From Opitutia bacterium (GTDB lineage: Bacteria > Verrucomicrobiota > Verrucomicrobiia > Opitutales > Opitutaceae), in assembly GCA_947467625.1 (NCBI GenBank), contig CANIJN010000017.1:1-38812 (forward strand): 38,812 nucleotides of DNA, in the 5' to 3' direction. The translations under genes and the position numbers were made by a program. How positions within the stretch are numbered: the first letter of the stretch is position 1; each line of letters opens with the position of its first letter. Below the pieces are notes generated by a model. The model was not told the origin of the DNA, did not search any database, and was given only the letters and a program-made list of their open reading frames with translations. Of this stretch, positions 8,589 to 17,130 are shown one piece after another.

Positions 8589-9589
8589 GCATACCGACCT
8601 CCGCATCCGCGCAGCGATTCCTCAGCTGCGACTGGGGCACCACCGCATTTCGTCTGCGCTTGGTCGAGGGCGCCACCCGTCGCGTGATCGCCGAGAGCCG
8701 CGGCGCCGAAGGCATCGCGACCACGTTCGCCGCGTGGCAGGCCGCGGGCGGCCTGGCCGAGAATCGTTGGATTCATTTCTCGCGCGTCATCGCCCACTAC
8801 CTCGCCACGATTGCCAATCAAACCAGCGGATCACTCACAGGAATCCCGGTGGTTATTTCCGGCATGGCCTCGTCGTCGATCGGGATGCGCGAACTCCCTT
8901 ATCGCTCGCTGCCCTTGGCCATCGACGGCTCGGGCCTTTCCGCGGAAGGCGTCGCTGCGCGCGATGATTTTCCTCATGCACTCGTCCTCGTCTCCGGCGT
9001 GCGCAGCCACGACGACGTCATGCGCGGCGAGGAGACCCAGCTCATCGGCGCCTGCGCCATCGACCCCGCCGACCACGCCGCGGGCGCGCGCACCCGCGTG
9101 TTTGTCTTCCCCGGCACGCATTCCAAACACGTGGAGGTGCGCGGCGCCCACGCGGTCGCCTTTCAGACCTACATGACGGGCGAATTCTTCGCGCTGCTTT
9201 CGCGCCACAGCGTTTTGGCGAACTCGGTGACATCCTGCTCACACCTCGGTGGCCCCGAGAATCTCGCCAGCTTCGACGACGGTGTGCGCGCCGGTGCCGC
9301 GGACAACCTGCTGCACGCGGCCTTCCGCGTGCGCACCCGCGCTCTGCTCGATAATGCCGCCCCCAGGGAAAACTATCATTATCTCAGTGGACTCCTGATC
9401 GGTGCGGAGCTGCGCGAACTCGCCGCGCTAGACGCGGCCATCACGCTCGTCGGCGCTGATCCGCTGCGCACCGCGTATCAACGGGCCTTTGACGTCTTGG
9501 GCGCCCGCTCACCGCTGGCGGTGCACGACGTCGACGACTGCCTGATCGCGGGTCAGCTGATAATCGCGACGCGGCTCGGACTCCTCTGA
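8585..9589 (+). CDS. dgoK: 2-dehydro-3-deoxygalactonokinase
   Basis: A 334-residue kinase that phosphorylates 2-dehydro-3-deoxy-D-galactonate at O-6 with ATP in the De Ley-Doudoroff pathway. Family hallmarks are all visible: the N-terminal phosphate-binding DWGTT (residues 16-20), GMASSSIGMRELPY (93-106, equivalent to the usual GMVGS..GW), SGVRSHDDVMRGEETQLIG (137-155), PGTHSKHVEV (176-185) and YMTGEFF (196-202). Its length matches the family. The start overlaps the dehydratase stop by 4 nt and the aldolase gene follows 4 nt after its stop, the order expected for consecutive reactions. The sugar may be an epimer or a related 2-keto-3-deoxy acid, because the dehydratase upstream is not clearly DgoD. 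Confidence 0.92.
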   Translation: MSIPTSASAQRFLSCDWGTTAFRLRLVEGATRRVIAESRGAEGIATTFAAWQAAGGLAENRWIHFSRVIAHYLATIANQTSGSLTGIPVVISGMASSSIGMRELPYRSLPLAIDGSGLSAEGVAARDDFPHALVLVSGVRSHDDVMRGEETQLIGACAIDPADHAAGARTRVFVFPGTHSKHVEVRGAHAVAFQTYMTGEFFALLSRHSVLANSVTSCSHLGGPENLASFDDGVRAGAADNLLHAAFRVRTRALLDNAAPRENYHYLSGLLIGAELRELAALDAAITLVGADPLRTAYQRAFDVLGARSPLAVHDVDDCLIAGQLIIATRLGLL

Positions 9590-9593
9590 CGCC

Positions 9594-10256
9594 ATGACCA
9601 CGACATCGATGTTGCCAGATCCGCTTGCCGAACGCCTGGCCCGCTCCGGCGTGGTGGCGGTCGTCACGGTGGAGAATCCGGAGGATGCCGGTCCGATCGC
9701 GCGCGCATTACTCACCGGCGGCGTCGACGCAATCGAGCTGACCTTTCGCACCGCCCGCGCCGCCGAGGCGATCCGGCGTATCCGCGCCGAGGTGCCAGAG
9801 ATTCTCGTCGGCGCCGGGACCCTGCTGAATCGCGCACACGTGCAAACGGCGATCGAGGCCGGGGCCCTGTTCGGCGTGGCGCCGGGCTGCAATCCCTCGA
9901 CGATCGCGGCCGCCCGCGAGTGCGGACTGCCTTTCGCCCCGGGCGTCATGACGCCCACTGACATGGAGATCGCGCTCGAGCACGGCTGCCGCGTCCTGAA
10001 ATATTTCCCGGCCACAAATCTCGCGGGACCGTCCGCGCTGGAGACGATGGCCGCACCCTTCGCACATCTCGGCCTGCGCTTCATTCCACTCGGAGGGATC
10101 AACCTCGCCTCGCTCCCGCAGTGGCTCGCCTCGCCCGCCGTGCTTTGCGTCGGCGGTTCCTGGCTGGCCCCGCGCGATCTCATCCAGCGCAAGGATTGGA
10201 CTGCGCTCCAACGCAACGCCGAGCAGGCAGCGGAGATCGCCCGCGCGAGGACGTAA
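9594..10256 (+). CDS. 2-dehydro-3-deoxy-6-phosphogalactonate / KDPG aldolase
   Basis: A 220-residue class I aldolase of the KDPG/KHG family that splits a 2-keto-3-deoxy-6-phosphohexonate into pyruvate and D-glyceraldehyde 3-phosphate. Diagnostic residues are E48 in AIELTFRT, the GAGT turn (73-76), APGCNP and the Schiff-base lysine K136 in RVLKYFPA. The phosphate-binding end of the barrel is seen as PLGGINLAS and CVGGSW. It directly follows the DgoK-like kinase, so it most likely acts as DgoA. Sequence alone cannot exclude action on KDPG (Eda), and enzymes of this family often take both epimers. Start ATG at 9594, 4 nt after the kinase stop. Confidence 0.92.
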   Translation: MTTTSMLPDPLAERLARSGVVAVVTVENPEDAGPIARALLTGGVDAIELTFRTARAAEAIRRIRAEVPEILVGAGTLLNRAHVQTAIEAGALFGVAPGCNPSTIAAARECGLPFAPGVMTPTDMEIALEHGCRVLKYFPATNLAGPSALETMAAPFAHLGLRFIPLGGINLASLPQWLASPAVLCVGGSWLAPRDLIQRKDWTALQRNAEQAAEIARART

Positions 10257-10296
10257 CGCCGCTCATTTCTAACCCCCAAGCCACCCTCTGTTCGCC

Positions 10297-11082
10297 ATGA
10301 AAACCATACCCTCACTCGCCCTCGCCCTGCTGCTCACATCGCTGACCTCTCTGCCAGCCGCTGATCCCAAGCCGACCGCATCGTCCCACGACGACGCCCG
10401 ATGGCTGCGCGAGAAAGGTACGCTGATCTTCCACGACGCCTTCGAGCGCGAGGAAGACGGCAATCTCGCCAAGGCCATCGGCAACGGTTGGAACAGCGCC
10501 ACGGCCGACCGCGTGCCGCAGATCAAAATGGCCGATCTCGACGGCGGCATTCTCAAGATCGCCAGTGCCTCCAAGGAGGCCGGCCACTCCGCGCACATTC
10601 ATCACGAAGCCGGTTTCAGCGATGGTGGCGCCGTCGTCCGCTTCAAGTTCCCCGGATTGACGAAGGGCGAGTCGCTCCAACTCGGCTTCGTCGATCGCGA
10701 GACGCAAGGCATCCACGCCGGCCATCTTTGCTACGCGAATCTCGCTCCGAACGGCATCACGCTCATGGATTGGAAAACCGGCGTCATGAACCTCGAAATC
10801 CGCCAGCGTCGGCAACCTTACCTCGACCGCAAGGAGCCGCTGCCCGCCGATCTCGATGCGTTGCTCAAGACGAAGCAGATTACCGTGCCGTGGAAAGCCG
10901 ACACTGACTGGCATGAACTCGTCCTCCTGACCGAAGGCGACGAGATGCGCCTCAGCCTCGACGGCAAGCTCGTCGCCCGCCACCGCTCCGCCGGCTTCGC
11001 CCACCCGATGAAGCGCTGGTTCAGCTTCCTCGTGCCCAACACCGTGTGGATCGACGACGTGAAGATTTGGAAAGTGAAGTGA
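10297..11082 (+). CDS. Secreted LamG/DUF1080-like (concanavalin-type) protein
   Basis: A 261-residue exported protein with a short signal peptide (MKTIPSLALALLLTSLTSLP then AADP). The mature part reads as a beta-sandwich: LIFHDAFEREEDGNLAKAIG, VRFKFPG, LSLDGKLVARHRSAGFAHPM and VWIDDVKIWKVK at the end. This pattern (FEDDF-like start, 'DDVKIW' end) is common in DUF1080/LamG-type secreted proteins of Verrucomicrobiota and Planctomycetota found near glycan genes. No catalytic residues are evident, and it may bind sugar or hydrolyse a glycoside. It sits between the aldolase gene and the GH28 gene and shares a GTGA overlap with the latter. Confidence 0.7.
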   Translation: MKTIPSLALALLLTSLTSLPAADPKPTASSHDDARWLREKGTLIFHDAFEREEDGNLAKAIGNGWNSATADRVPQIKMADLDGGILKIASASKEAGHSAHIHHEAGFSDGGAVVRFKFPGLTKGESLQLGFVDRETQGIHAGHLCYANLAPNGITLMDWKTGVMNLEIRQRRQPYLDRKEPLPADLDALLKTKQITVPWKADTDWHELVLLTEGDEMRLSLDGKLVARHRSAGFAHPMKRWFSFLVPNTVWIDDVKIWKVK

Positions 11083-12749
11083 TAGCCCGCGCCTTGAAAC
11101 CCACCCCCGCCCTCCTCGCAGCCCTGTTGCTCGCATCGCTGGCTGCACTGCGAGCGGCTCAACCACGGGCCTTCGACATCACGGCCTTTGGCGCCGTGAG
11201 CGACGGCGCGACGATCAATACCGCCGCGATCCAACAAGCCATCGACGCCTGCCATGCGGCCGGTGGGGGCACAGTCCTGGTGCCCAGCGGTGTGTTTGTG
11301 TCCGGTTCGCTGCAACTCAAGAGCCGAGTCACGTTGAAAGTCGGGAAGGATGCCATCCTGCGCGGAAGTCCGCGGATCGCCGACTACGCGGTGGAGACGG
11401 CGGAGCTGCACTGGAGCGCCGATTGGAAATTTGCGGCCAGCCAGTGGCGGCAGTGCCTGATCTACGCCGAGAATGCGGAGGAGATCGGCATCGAGGGACC
11501 CGGGACGATTGACGGCCAGGGCGGCACCGAGCGCAAAGTGTTCCCAAACGTGAATGACCCCCGCCGACCGATGCTCGTGCGGTTCGTCGGTTGCCGAAAG
11601 GTGACTGTTCGCGACGTGACGCTGCTCGATCCCGCAGCGTTCACCACGTTCTTCGTGCGCAGTGAGGCTATCCACATCGAGGGGGTCACGATCCGCAGTC
11701 GAAAGTCACCGAATGGCGACGGGCTTGATTTCGATGGCTGCAAGCGAGTCCGCATCAAGGACTGCGACATCGACGCCGGCGACGACGGCATCGCCCCCAA
11801 AGTTTTTCACCCCGGCTGGCCGAACGAAGATTTCGAGATCAGCGGCTGCCGCATCACCTCACGCTGGCACGCTATCCGCGTCGGCACGGAGTCCATCGCG
11901 CCCATCCGTCGGCTGAGCGTGCGCGACTGCGTCTTCACGCAGTGTCAGGGAGGTATCAAGATCGAGGCCAACGAGGGCGCTCAGTTTGAAGACCTGTCGT
12001 TCTCCGGGATCGAAATGAAGCAAGTCTGCCAGCCATTCATGGTGCTGGCGTCCCGATTTACCTTCAGCGCCCATGGCCAATCGGTGCGCCCTCCGGTGGG
12101 ACGCATCCGCAACGTGCGGTTCAGCGATATTCGGGTGGTCGTGGGTTCGGGAGACGACGTCGGCTACAAGGGCAAAAGTGGATCGGAGGATCCGTTCGAG
12201 CGGCTCTGCTCGGCGGTCGTTTCACGCCCGGGATCGCACATCGAGAACGTGTCGTTCACGAACATCGACTTCGCCTTCCCAGGTGGCGGGACGGCCGAGC
12301 ACGCCGCCCGGCTCGACGTGGGCGAGCTGCTGGAGTCATCCAACTACATCAAATGGGCCACGCCCTTCGACGGCGAATTGCCTGCCTCGGCACTCTATCT
12401 GCGGCATGTCAAAGGCGTGCGTCTCACAAATGTGCGGTTCACCGTGGAAAAGCCAGATGCCCGCGCCTTCATCGCTGGAGATGATGTCGACGGCCTGACG
12501 CTCCAAGGCGTCGTCGCCCGCGCTCCCGCGCCGGTGCCCGGCCTCGCCAAACTCGCCGACGCCAAAGACGTCGTTGAAAAGGATTGCCGCGTAGACTGCG
12601 GCGCGAACGTGCCTGTGTTGGTCGCACCGACGGCAGATGAACTGCGCCGCCTCGCCGAGTTACGCACGCGGTCCGCTGCACTCGACCGCGAAATCCAACA
12701 GAAGGCCGACCAGGCTGATGCCGCCGCAAAGAAAGCGGCGTCCAATTAG
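11079..12749 (+). CDS. GH28 family glycoside hydrolase (polygalacturonase-like, secreted)
   Basis: A 556-residue exported right-handed parallel beta-helix enzyme predicted to act on a galacturonan or rhamnogalacturonan. The GTG at 11079 overlaps the previous stop (GTGA) with GGAAAG just upstream. A TTG at 11094 is an alternative start. The signal peptide ends near RAAQP, then FDITAFGAVSDGATINT marks the usual N-terminus. The active-site series is present in divergent form. The NTD motif reads NGD (SPNGDGLDFDGC, D214). DD is intact (DIDAGDDGIAPK, D235/D236). The GHG motif reads RWHAIRVGTES with H264 kept. The C-terminal 30 or so residues (ELRRLAELRT onward) form a charged helical tail unusual for the family, possibly a coiled coil. 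Debranching or exo-activity rather than classic endo-polygalacturonase action is plausible. Confidence 0.88.
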   Translation: MIARALKPTPALLAALLLASLAALRAAQPRAFDITAFGAVSDGATINTAAIQQAIDACHAAGGGTVLVPSGVFVSGSLQLKSRVTLKVGKDAILRGSPRIADYAVETAELHWSADWKFAASQWRQCLIYAENAEEIGIEGPGTIDGQGGTERKVFPNVNDPRRPMLVRFVGCRKVTVRDVTLLDPAAFTTFFVRSEAIHIEGVTIRSRKSPNGDGLDFDGCKRVRIKDCDIDAGDDGIAPKVFHPGWPNEDFEISGCRITSRWHAIRVGTESIAPIRRLSVRDCVFTQCQGGIKIEANEGAQFEDLSFSGIEMKQVCQPFMVLASRFTFSAHGQSVRPPVGRIRNVRFSDIRVVVGSGDDVGYKGKSGSEDPFERLCSAVVSRPGSHIENVSFTNIDFAFPGGGTAEHAARLDVGELLESSNYIKWATPFDGELPASALYLRHVKGVRLTNVRFTVEKPDARAFIAGDDVDGLTLQGVVARAPAPVPGLAKLADAKDVVEKDCRVDCGANVPVLVAPTADELRRLAELRTRSAALDREIQQKADQADAAAKKAASN

Positions 12750-12753
12750 TAAA

Positions 12754-15480
12754 ATGTACATTCTCGTGAAACGCATCCTCACACCACTCACGTCACTGCT
12801 GCTCTTCGCCGCCGCCTTCTCGGGCGCGCGCGGGGTGGAAACGCCCGCGGGCGCGATGACGGAACGGCACCGCGTCTTTCTGGAGACCAACTGTCTGGGC
12901 TGCCACGGGCCTGAAAAGCAGAAAGGTAAATTCAGGGTGGACGACTTGCCGCTCGCGATGACCGATCTGCCCACCGCGGAACGCTGGCAGAAGATCCTCA
13001 ATGCGCTCAATTCCGGCGAAATGCCGCCCGAGGACGAGACGCAGCCCGCGCCCGAGGCGAAGGCCAATTTCCTCGATGACCTGTCCCACGCGATGGTCGG
13101 AGCCCGAAAGCGACTCGCCGATCAGAAGGGTGTTATCGCCCTCCGCCGGCTCAACCGGCGCGAGTATGCCAACACGCTCCGCGATCTCCTCGGCGTGCAT
13201 GTGGACGTGAGTGCGCTGCCCGCCGACACCGGCGGCCCCCACTTCGACACAGTGGGCGCCAACCTGTTTGTGAACGGCAACCAGTTCGAAATCTACGAGG
13301 CGCTTGCGCACGAAGCGCTCGAGGAGGCGTTCAACGCCGCCACCGCCGCCCCAGCGGCGAAGACCTTCCGCCGCGAAGCGGAGACGATTCACCCGACCTT
13401 CCTAAAACGGAATCACGAGTCGCTCGACGCGGTGGATCGGGCCAACCGCTGGATCAAAGCCGTGGATGACGCCGCCGCGCGCCCGGAGAACGCAGCAATT
13501 GTGGCGAAGCTCCGCGAAATCGCCGCGACGGACGACGCCCTGCGCTACCACTGGCAAAAAATCCCCGGCGCCCCGAGCGCCAAGACCTTCGGCTTCAACG
13601 CGGAAGCGGAGGCAAATCCCGCGATCATCTACCGCACCCGGGACCGCACGGAATTCGTGCGCTACGACGAGTATTACCTGCAACTGCCCGCCCTCGACCG
13701 GGGCACCTACCTGACCATGCCCGGTGGCTACGGCGGCACCGGCTTCACCGCGGACCAGGGGCTCGCCATTCCCAAAGACTTTCCTCCGGGCGACTACGTG
13801 GTCCGGATCCGCGCCGGCGCCGCGCCAGGCGCCCCGGCGGAGCGCCGCTTTTTGGAATTCGGGCTGAAAGGATTCGCCGGCGCCGGCCCCGGCACGCCCG
13901 CGCTCAGCACCCACCACCTCACCGGCACGATCGAGGCCCCGGACGTCATCGAAATCCCCTTCACCTTCACTCGGCAAAGCGCCGACCGAAATCACCGCAA
14001 TCTCTTCATCCGCGAGCGCGGCGTCCTCGATGGCGACCGCATCCAGCAACAGATCCGGGCGGCCATCGCCCGCAACGGCTACGGCCCGGAAGTCGCAATC
14101 TGGATCGACTGGGTAGAGATTGAGCGCGTGCCGGTCTCACCCGAGACCATGGCGCCCGGACTCCGCGCGCTCGACCTCCCACTGGTCGCCCCGGCGGCGG
14201 ACGTTCCTCAGGAAAAACTCCGGAGCGCCTTCGCCCAATTCGCGCGGGAGGCCTACCGCGGCGTCCCGGCGACCGACGCCTCGCTGGATCGTCTGCTGCG
14301 GATCTACGAATCCCGGCGAGGCGCAGGCGGCACGCACCGTGAGGCGCTCAAACAGGTGCTCGCAGCGGTGCTTTCTTCCCCTCGTTTCCTCTATCGCGCC
14401 GAGCCCGAGGCCGGCGCGGAGCGTCGCGGGCTCGACGGGCTCGAGCGAGCCACCCGGCTCGCCTATTTTCTCTGGGGCTCCCCGCCGGATCGCACGCTGC
14501 GCGATCTCGCGGTCGCGGGAGAACTCGAGCGGCCGGAGATCCTCGCCGCCCAAGCCGACCGGCTGCTCAACGATCCTCGCGTGTCGCATTTTGTGCGGCC
14601 GTTTCTGAGCCAATGGCTCACCCTCGAACGGCTCGATCTGTTTCAATTCAACCGGAAGCTGTATCCAAAATTCGACGACTCCGTGAAGTCGGCCGCGCGG
14701 CAGGAAGTCTACGAGACCTTCGCTGCCCTGCTGCGGGACAACGGCCGCCTCGGCGCATTGCTCAGCGCAGATCACGTGGTGATCAATGCGCTGCTGGCCG
14801 AGTACTACGGGATTGCCGGGGTCTCGGGCGACGTGTTTCGCAAAGTGGCGCTACCCGCCGACTCCCCGCGCGGGGGCCTGCTCGGCATGGCGGCCATCAT
14901 GGCGATGGGCAGCAACGGCCAGCACACCAATCCGGTGGAGCGTGGGGCGTGGGTGCTGCGCAAGCTCCTCCACGAACCGCCGCCGCCGGCCCCGGCCAAT
15001 GTCCCGGAACTCGCGCGCCTCGGCGCCCAATTGCTCACCGCGCGCGAACGGCTCCACCTGCACCAGCAGGAACCGCAGTGCGCCAACTGCCACCGCAAGA
15101 TCGATCCGATCGGCTTCGGCCTGGAAAACTTCGATGCGGTGGGCCAATGGCGTACCACCGACACCTATCAAGCCCGAGACGAGGCGGGGAAACCACTCCC
15201 GAACGCGCAGAAGACCTGGACCATCGAGGCCGGCGGCGCGCTGCACAAGGGCCCCGCCTTCCGCGACTATTTCGAACTGCGGTCAATCATCGCCGCCAAG
15301 CAGGAAAACTTCTCCCGTGGTTTCGCCTCTGCGTTGATCGAATACGCGCTCGGCCGCCCGTGCGGATTCAGCGACGAGCCCCTGATCGCGAGCATCGTCG
15401 CGCAGGCCGGAACGAAATCGTTCGCGACCCGCGAGTTCATCCATGCTTTGATCCGCAGCAAAGAATTCTCCTCAAAATAA
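12754..15480 (+). CDS. Planctomycete-type cytochrome protein (PSCyt1, DUF1587/1595/1592/1588/1585)
   Basis: A 908-residue exported protein. The ATG at 12754, 4 nt after the GH28 stop, starts a signal peptide (MYILVKRILTPLTSLLLFAA). A PSCyt1 domain has a haem-binding CLGCH (C47, C50, H51) and the MPPEDE loop. The DUF1587 marker follows (ALRRLNRREYANTLRDLLGV, about residues 128-147). A long central region includes the DUF1595/DUF1592-like helical part (FLYRAEPE, RLAYFLWGSPPDRTLRDLA, FVRPFLSQWLTLERLDL). Next come DUF1588 (GLLGMAAIMAMGSNGQHTNP), a second CANCH (C776, C779, H780) followed by RKIDPIGFGLENFDAVGQWR, and the DUF1585 end. Two c-type haems are therefore expected in the periplasm. Such proteins are frequent in Planctomycetota and Verrucomicrobiota, but I know of no established reaction. 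The DUF1552 gene follows after 7 nt, the pairing seen again at 19929-24080. Confidence 0.9.
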   Translation: MYILVKRILTPLTSLLLFAAAFSGARGVETPAGAMTERHRVFLETNCLGCHGPEKQKGKFRVDDLPLAMTDLPTAERWQKILNALNSGEMPPEDETQPAPEAKANFLDDLSHAMVGARKRLADQKGVIALRRLNRREYANTLRDLLGVHVDVSALPADTGGPHFDTVGANLFVNGNQFEIYEALAHEALEEAFNAATAAPAAKTFRREAETIHPTFLKRNHESLDAVDRANRWIKAVDDAAARPENAAIVAKLREIAATDDALRYHWQKIPGAPSAKTFGFNAEAEANPAIIYRTRDRTEFVRYDEYYLQLPALDRGTYLTMPGGYGGTGFTADQGLAIPKDFPPGDYVVRIRAGAAPGAPAERRFLEFGLKGFAGAGPGTPALSTHHLTGTIEAPDVIEIPFTFTRQSADRNHRNLFIRERGVLDGDRIQQQIRAAIARNGYGPEVAIWIDWVEIERVPVSPETMAPGLRALDLPLVAPAADVPQEKLRSAFAQFAREAYRGVPATDASLDRLLRIYESRRGAGGTHREALKQVLAAVLSSPRFLYRAEPEAGAERRGLDGLERATRLAYFLWGSPPDRTLRDLAVAGELERPEILAAQADRLLNDPRVSHFVRPFLSQWLTLERLDLFQFNRKLYPKFDDSVKSAARQEVYETFAALLRDNGRLGALLSADHVVINALLAEYYGIAGVSGDVFRKVALPADSPRGGLLGMAAIMAMGSNGQHTNPVERGAWVLRKLLHEPPPPAPANVPELARLGAQLLTARERLHLHQQEPQCANCHRKIDPIGFGLENFDAVGQWRTTDTYQARDEAGKPLPNAQKTWTIEAGGALHKGPAFRDYFELRSIIAAKQENFSRGFASALIEYALGRPCGFSDEPLIASIVAQAGTKSFATREFIHALIRSKEFSSK

Positions 15481-15487
15481 GCCCCCC

Positions 15488-16792
15488 ATGAATGCTCCCC
15501 GCACCCGCCGTCATTTTCTGCGCACCAGCACCGCCCTGATCGCGCTGCCGATGTTCGAGTCGCTCGGCTTCCGTCGCTTCGCGTCGGCTGCACCCGCGAC
15601 CGTCGCCGCCGCGCGCCCGAAACGCATGGTCTTTCTGGGATTTGGCTGGGGCGTGACCGAGCAATCATGGTTTCCCGACGTCGCCCAAAAAGGTGCCGGC
15701 TACACCTTGCCCTCCGGGCTCGCTCCGCTGGCCCGGCACAAGTCCGACTTCACGATCGTCCAAGGCCTCGTCAACAAAGACGTCTCCGGCGGCCATTCCG
15801 GGAGCACGTTCTGGCTGACCGGCGCCAACGAGTTCGGCGAACCGGGTCAGAGTTTTCACAACACGATCTCGGCCGATCAGGTGGCCGCCGATGCTCTCGG
15901 GAAGGAGACCCGGTTTGATTCCCTCATCCTCGACTGCGGCGCGGCGGCGAGTGCCTCGGGCCACGGTCAGGGGCTCTCGCTTTCGTGGGACGCCCGGGGC
16001 AAGCCAATGTCCGGACCCAAGACGCCGGTCGAGGCGTTTCATCGGCTCTTTGCCCAAGATGACACCCCGCTCGACCAGCAGAAGGCGATGCTCCGGCAAC
16101 GGCGCAGCGTCCTCGACAACGCGAGGGAGGGCGCCCGGGAATTGCAGCGCCAGCTCGGCAAAACCGACAACGCGAAACTGGACGAGTATTTTCAGGGTAT
16201 CCGCGACATCGAGACACGCCTGAGCCGCGACGAACGTTGGCTGGGGGCGCCCCGGCCCGCGCCGGGCCTTGCGGAACCGAAGTCCAGCTTGGCGGGCTAC
16301 GAGGAGATCGAGCTCATGTATGCTATCATGATCGCCGCTCTGCGCACCGACAGCACGCGTGTGCTCAGTTATCGGCAGCCGGTATCGACGCTGCTCACCA
16401 GTCTCGATGTCCGCATCGACGCTCACACCATGAGCCACTACCTCGGCAAGGGACCAGAATATCTCGAGGCCTCCGAGAAACGCGACCGGGCACAAAGCGA
16501 GCTGCTCGCGGGTTTCCTCGACGCACTGAAGGCGACCGCGGAGCCGGATGGCAGCTCGCTGTTCGATCACACGACGGTCGTTTACGGGAGCAACATTCGG
16601 ACCGGCCACAACCTCGACAGCTGCCCCACGCTCCTCGCCGGCCGCGGCGCCGGCCTCCGCCTCGGACACAATCTCGTCGTCTCCAAGGACACGCCCCTCT
16701 GCAACGCGTGGCTCACGCTGCTGCGGGGTTCGGGGGCCACGGTCGAGCGACACGGGGACAGCTCCGGGACGATTCCTCAACTCCTCGCCTAG
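15488..16792 (+). CDS. DUF1552 family exported protein (Tat-type signal)
   Basis: A 434-residue protein with a twin-arginine-like signal (TRRHFLRTSTALIALPMFES). Folded export by Tat would be compatible with a bound metal or cofactor. Features typical of DUF1552 are PKRMVFLGFGWGVTEQSWFP, LPSGLAPLARHKSDFTIVQG, SGGHSGSTFWLTGAN, NTISADQVAADALG, the FHRLFA and RRSVLDNAREGARELQRQLG helices, and TMSHYLGKGPEYLEASEKRD near the C-terminal end, where VVYGSNIRTGHNLDSCPTLL follows. The fold is thought to be alkaline-phosphatase/sulfatase-like, but no activity is established. It lies 7 nt behind its DUF1592 partner, and this invariant neighbourhood implies a joint function at the cell envelope. Confidence 0.9.
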   Translation: MNAPRTRRHFLRTSTALIALPMFESLGFRRFASAAPATVAAARPKRMVFLGFGWGVTEQSWFPDVAQKGAGYTLPSGLAPLARHKSDFTIVQGLVNKDVSGGHSGSTFWLTGANEFGEPGQSFHNTISADQVAADALGKETRFDSLILDCGAAASASGHGQGLSLSWDARGKPMSGPKTPVEAFHRLFAQDDTPLDQQKAMLRQRRSVLDNAREGARELQRQLGKTDNAKLDEYFQGIRDIETRLSRDERWLGAPRPAPGLAEPKSSLAGYEEIELMYAIMIAALRTDSTRVLSYRQPVSTLLTSLDVRIDAHTMSHYLGKGPEYLEASEKRDRAQSELLAGFLDALKATAEPDGSSLFDHTTVVYGSNIRTGHNLDSCPTLLAGRGAGLRLGHNLVVSKDTPLCNAWLTLLRGSGATVERHGDSSGTIPQLLA

Positions 16793-16850
16793 TCGTCCAA
16801 TAAATCTGGATATCGGCGCGCTCACTGCCCCGACTCTCGGAACGCAACCC

Positions 16851-17045
16851 ATGAAGCCACTCCGCCTGCCCGTGCTCCTTGCCTTCACTCCGTTCGGCAG
16901 CGCGGCGTCAGTCGTCTTTGAGGGCACGCGCGACTCGGGCGTGGGCCGGCACATCGTCTTCCTCGCCGGCGATCACGAATCTCGCTCAGAGGGGGCCTTG
17001 ATCGTTCCGTGCCGGCTTCACCTACTGCATCCCGGCAAACCATAA
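16851..17045 (+). pseudogene. ThuA-like domain protein, truncated N-terminal relic
   Basis: The 64-codon frame begins with a signal peptide (MKPLRLPVLLAFTPFGSAAS) and continues VVFEGTRDSGVGRHIVFLAG DHESRSE in two consecutive pieces. This matches the start of secreted ThuA-like (trehalose-utilisation, type 1 glutamine amidotransferase-like) proteins of Verrucomicrobiota ('VFEG..G.G.GKHIV...GD.EYRSEE.LP'). After SEGAL the similarity ends abruptly and the frame stops at 17045, whereas intact members have about 250-300 residues. The loss is probably a deletion beginning within codon 48-50. The remnant lies between the DUF1552 gene and the PQQ-dehydrogenase relic, so the two relics may mark one decayed stretch of the operon. 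Translation of a short peptide remains possible. Confidence 0.5.
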
Positions 17046-17130
17046 CCTCCGGAAACCCGCACCAAAGAAAGCGACGGCCCACGAGTAATGCGGCTGCACA
17101 TCGCCCCGGACGCGGGCTCCCCTGCCCTCT

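Noticed and set aside
12637-12753. Upstream start for the DUF1592-type cytochrome inside the GH28 gene
   Set aside because: The signal peptide starts at 12754. The upstream 39 codons are basic and overlap the GH28 coding sequence.
15665-16954. 429-codon minus-strand frame opposite DUF1552
   Set aside because: It is antisense to a gene with clear DUF1552 motifs, and its composition is that of reverse-frame GC-rich DNA.
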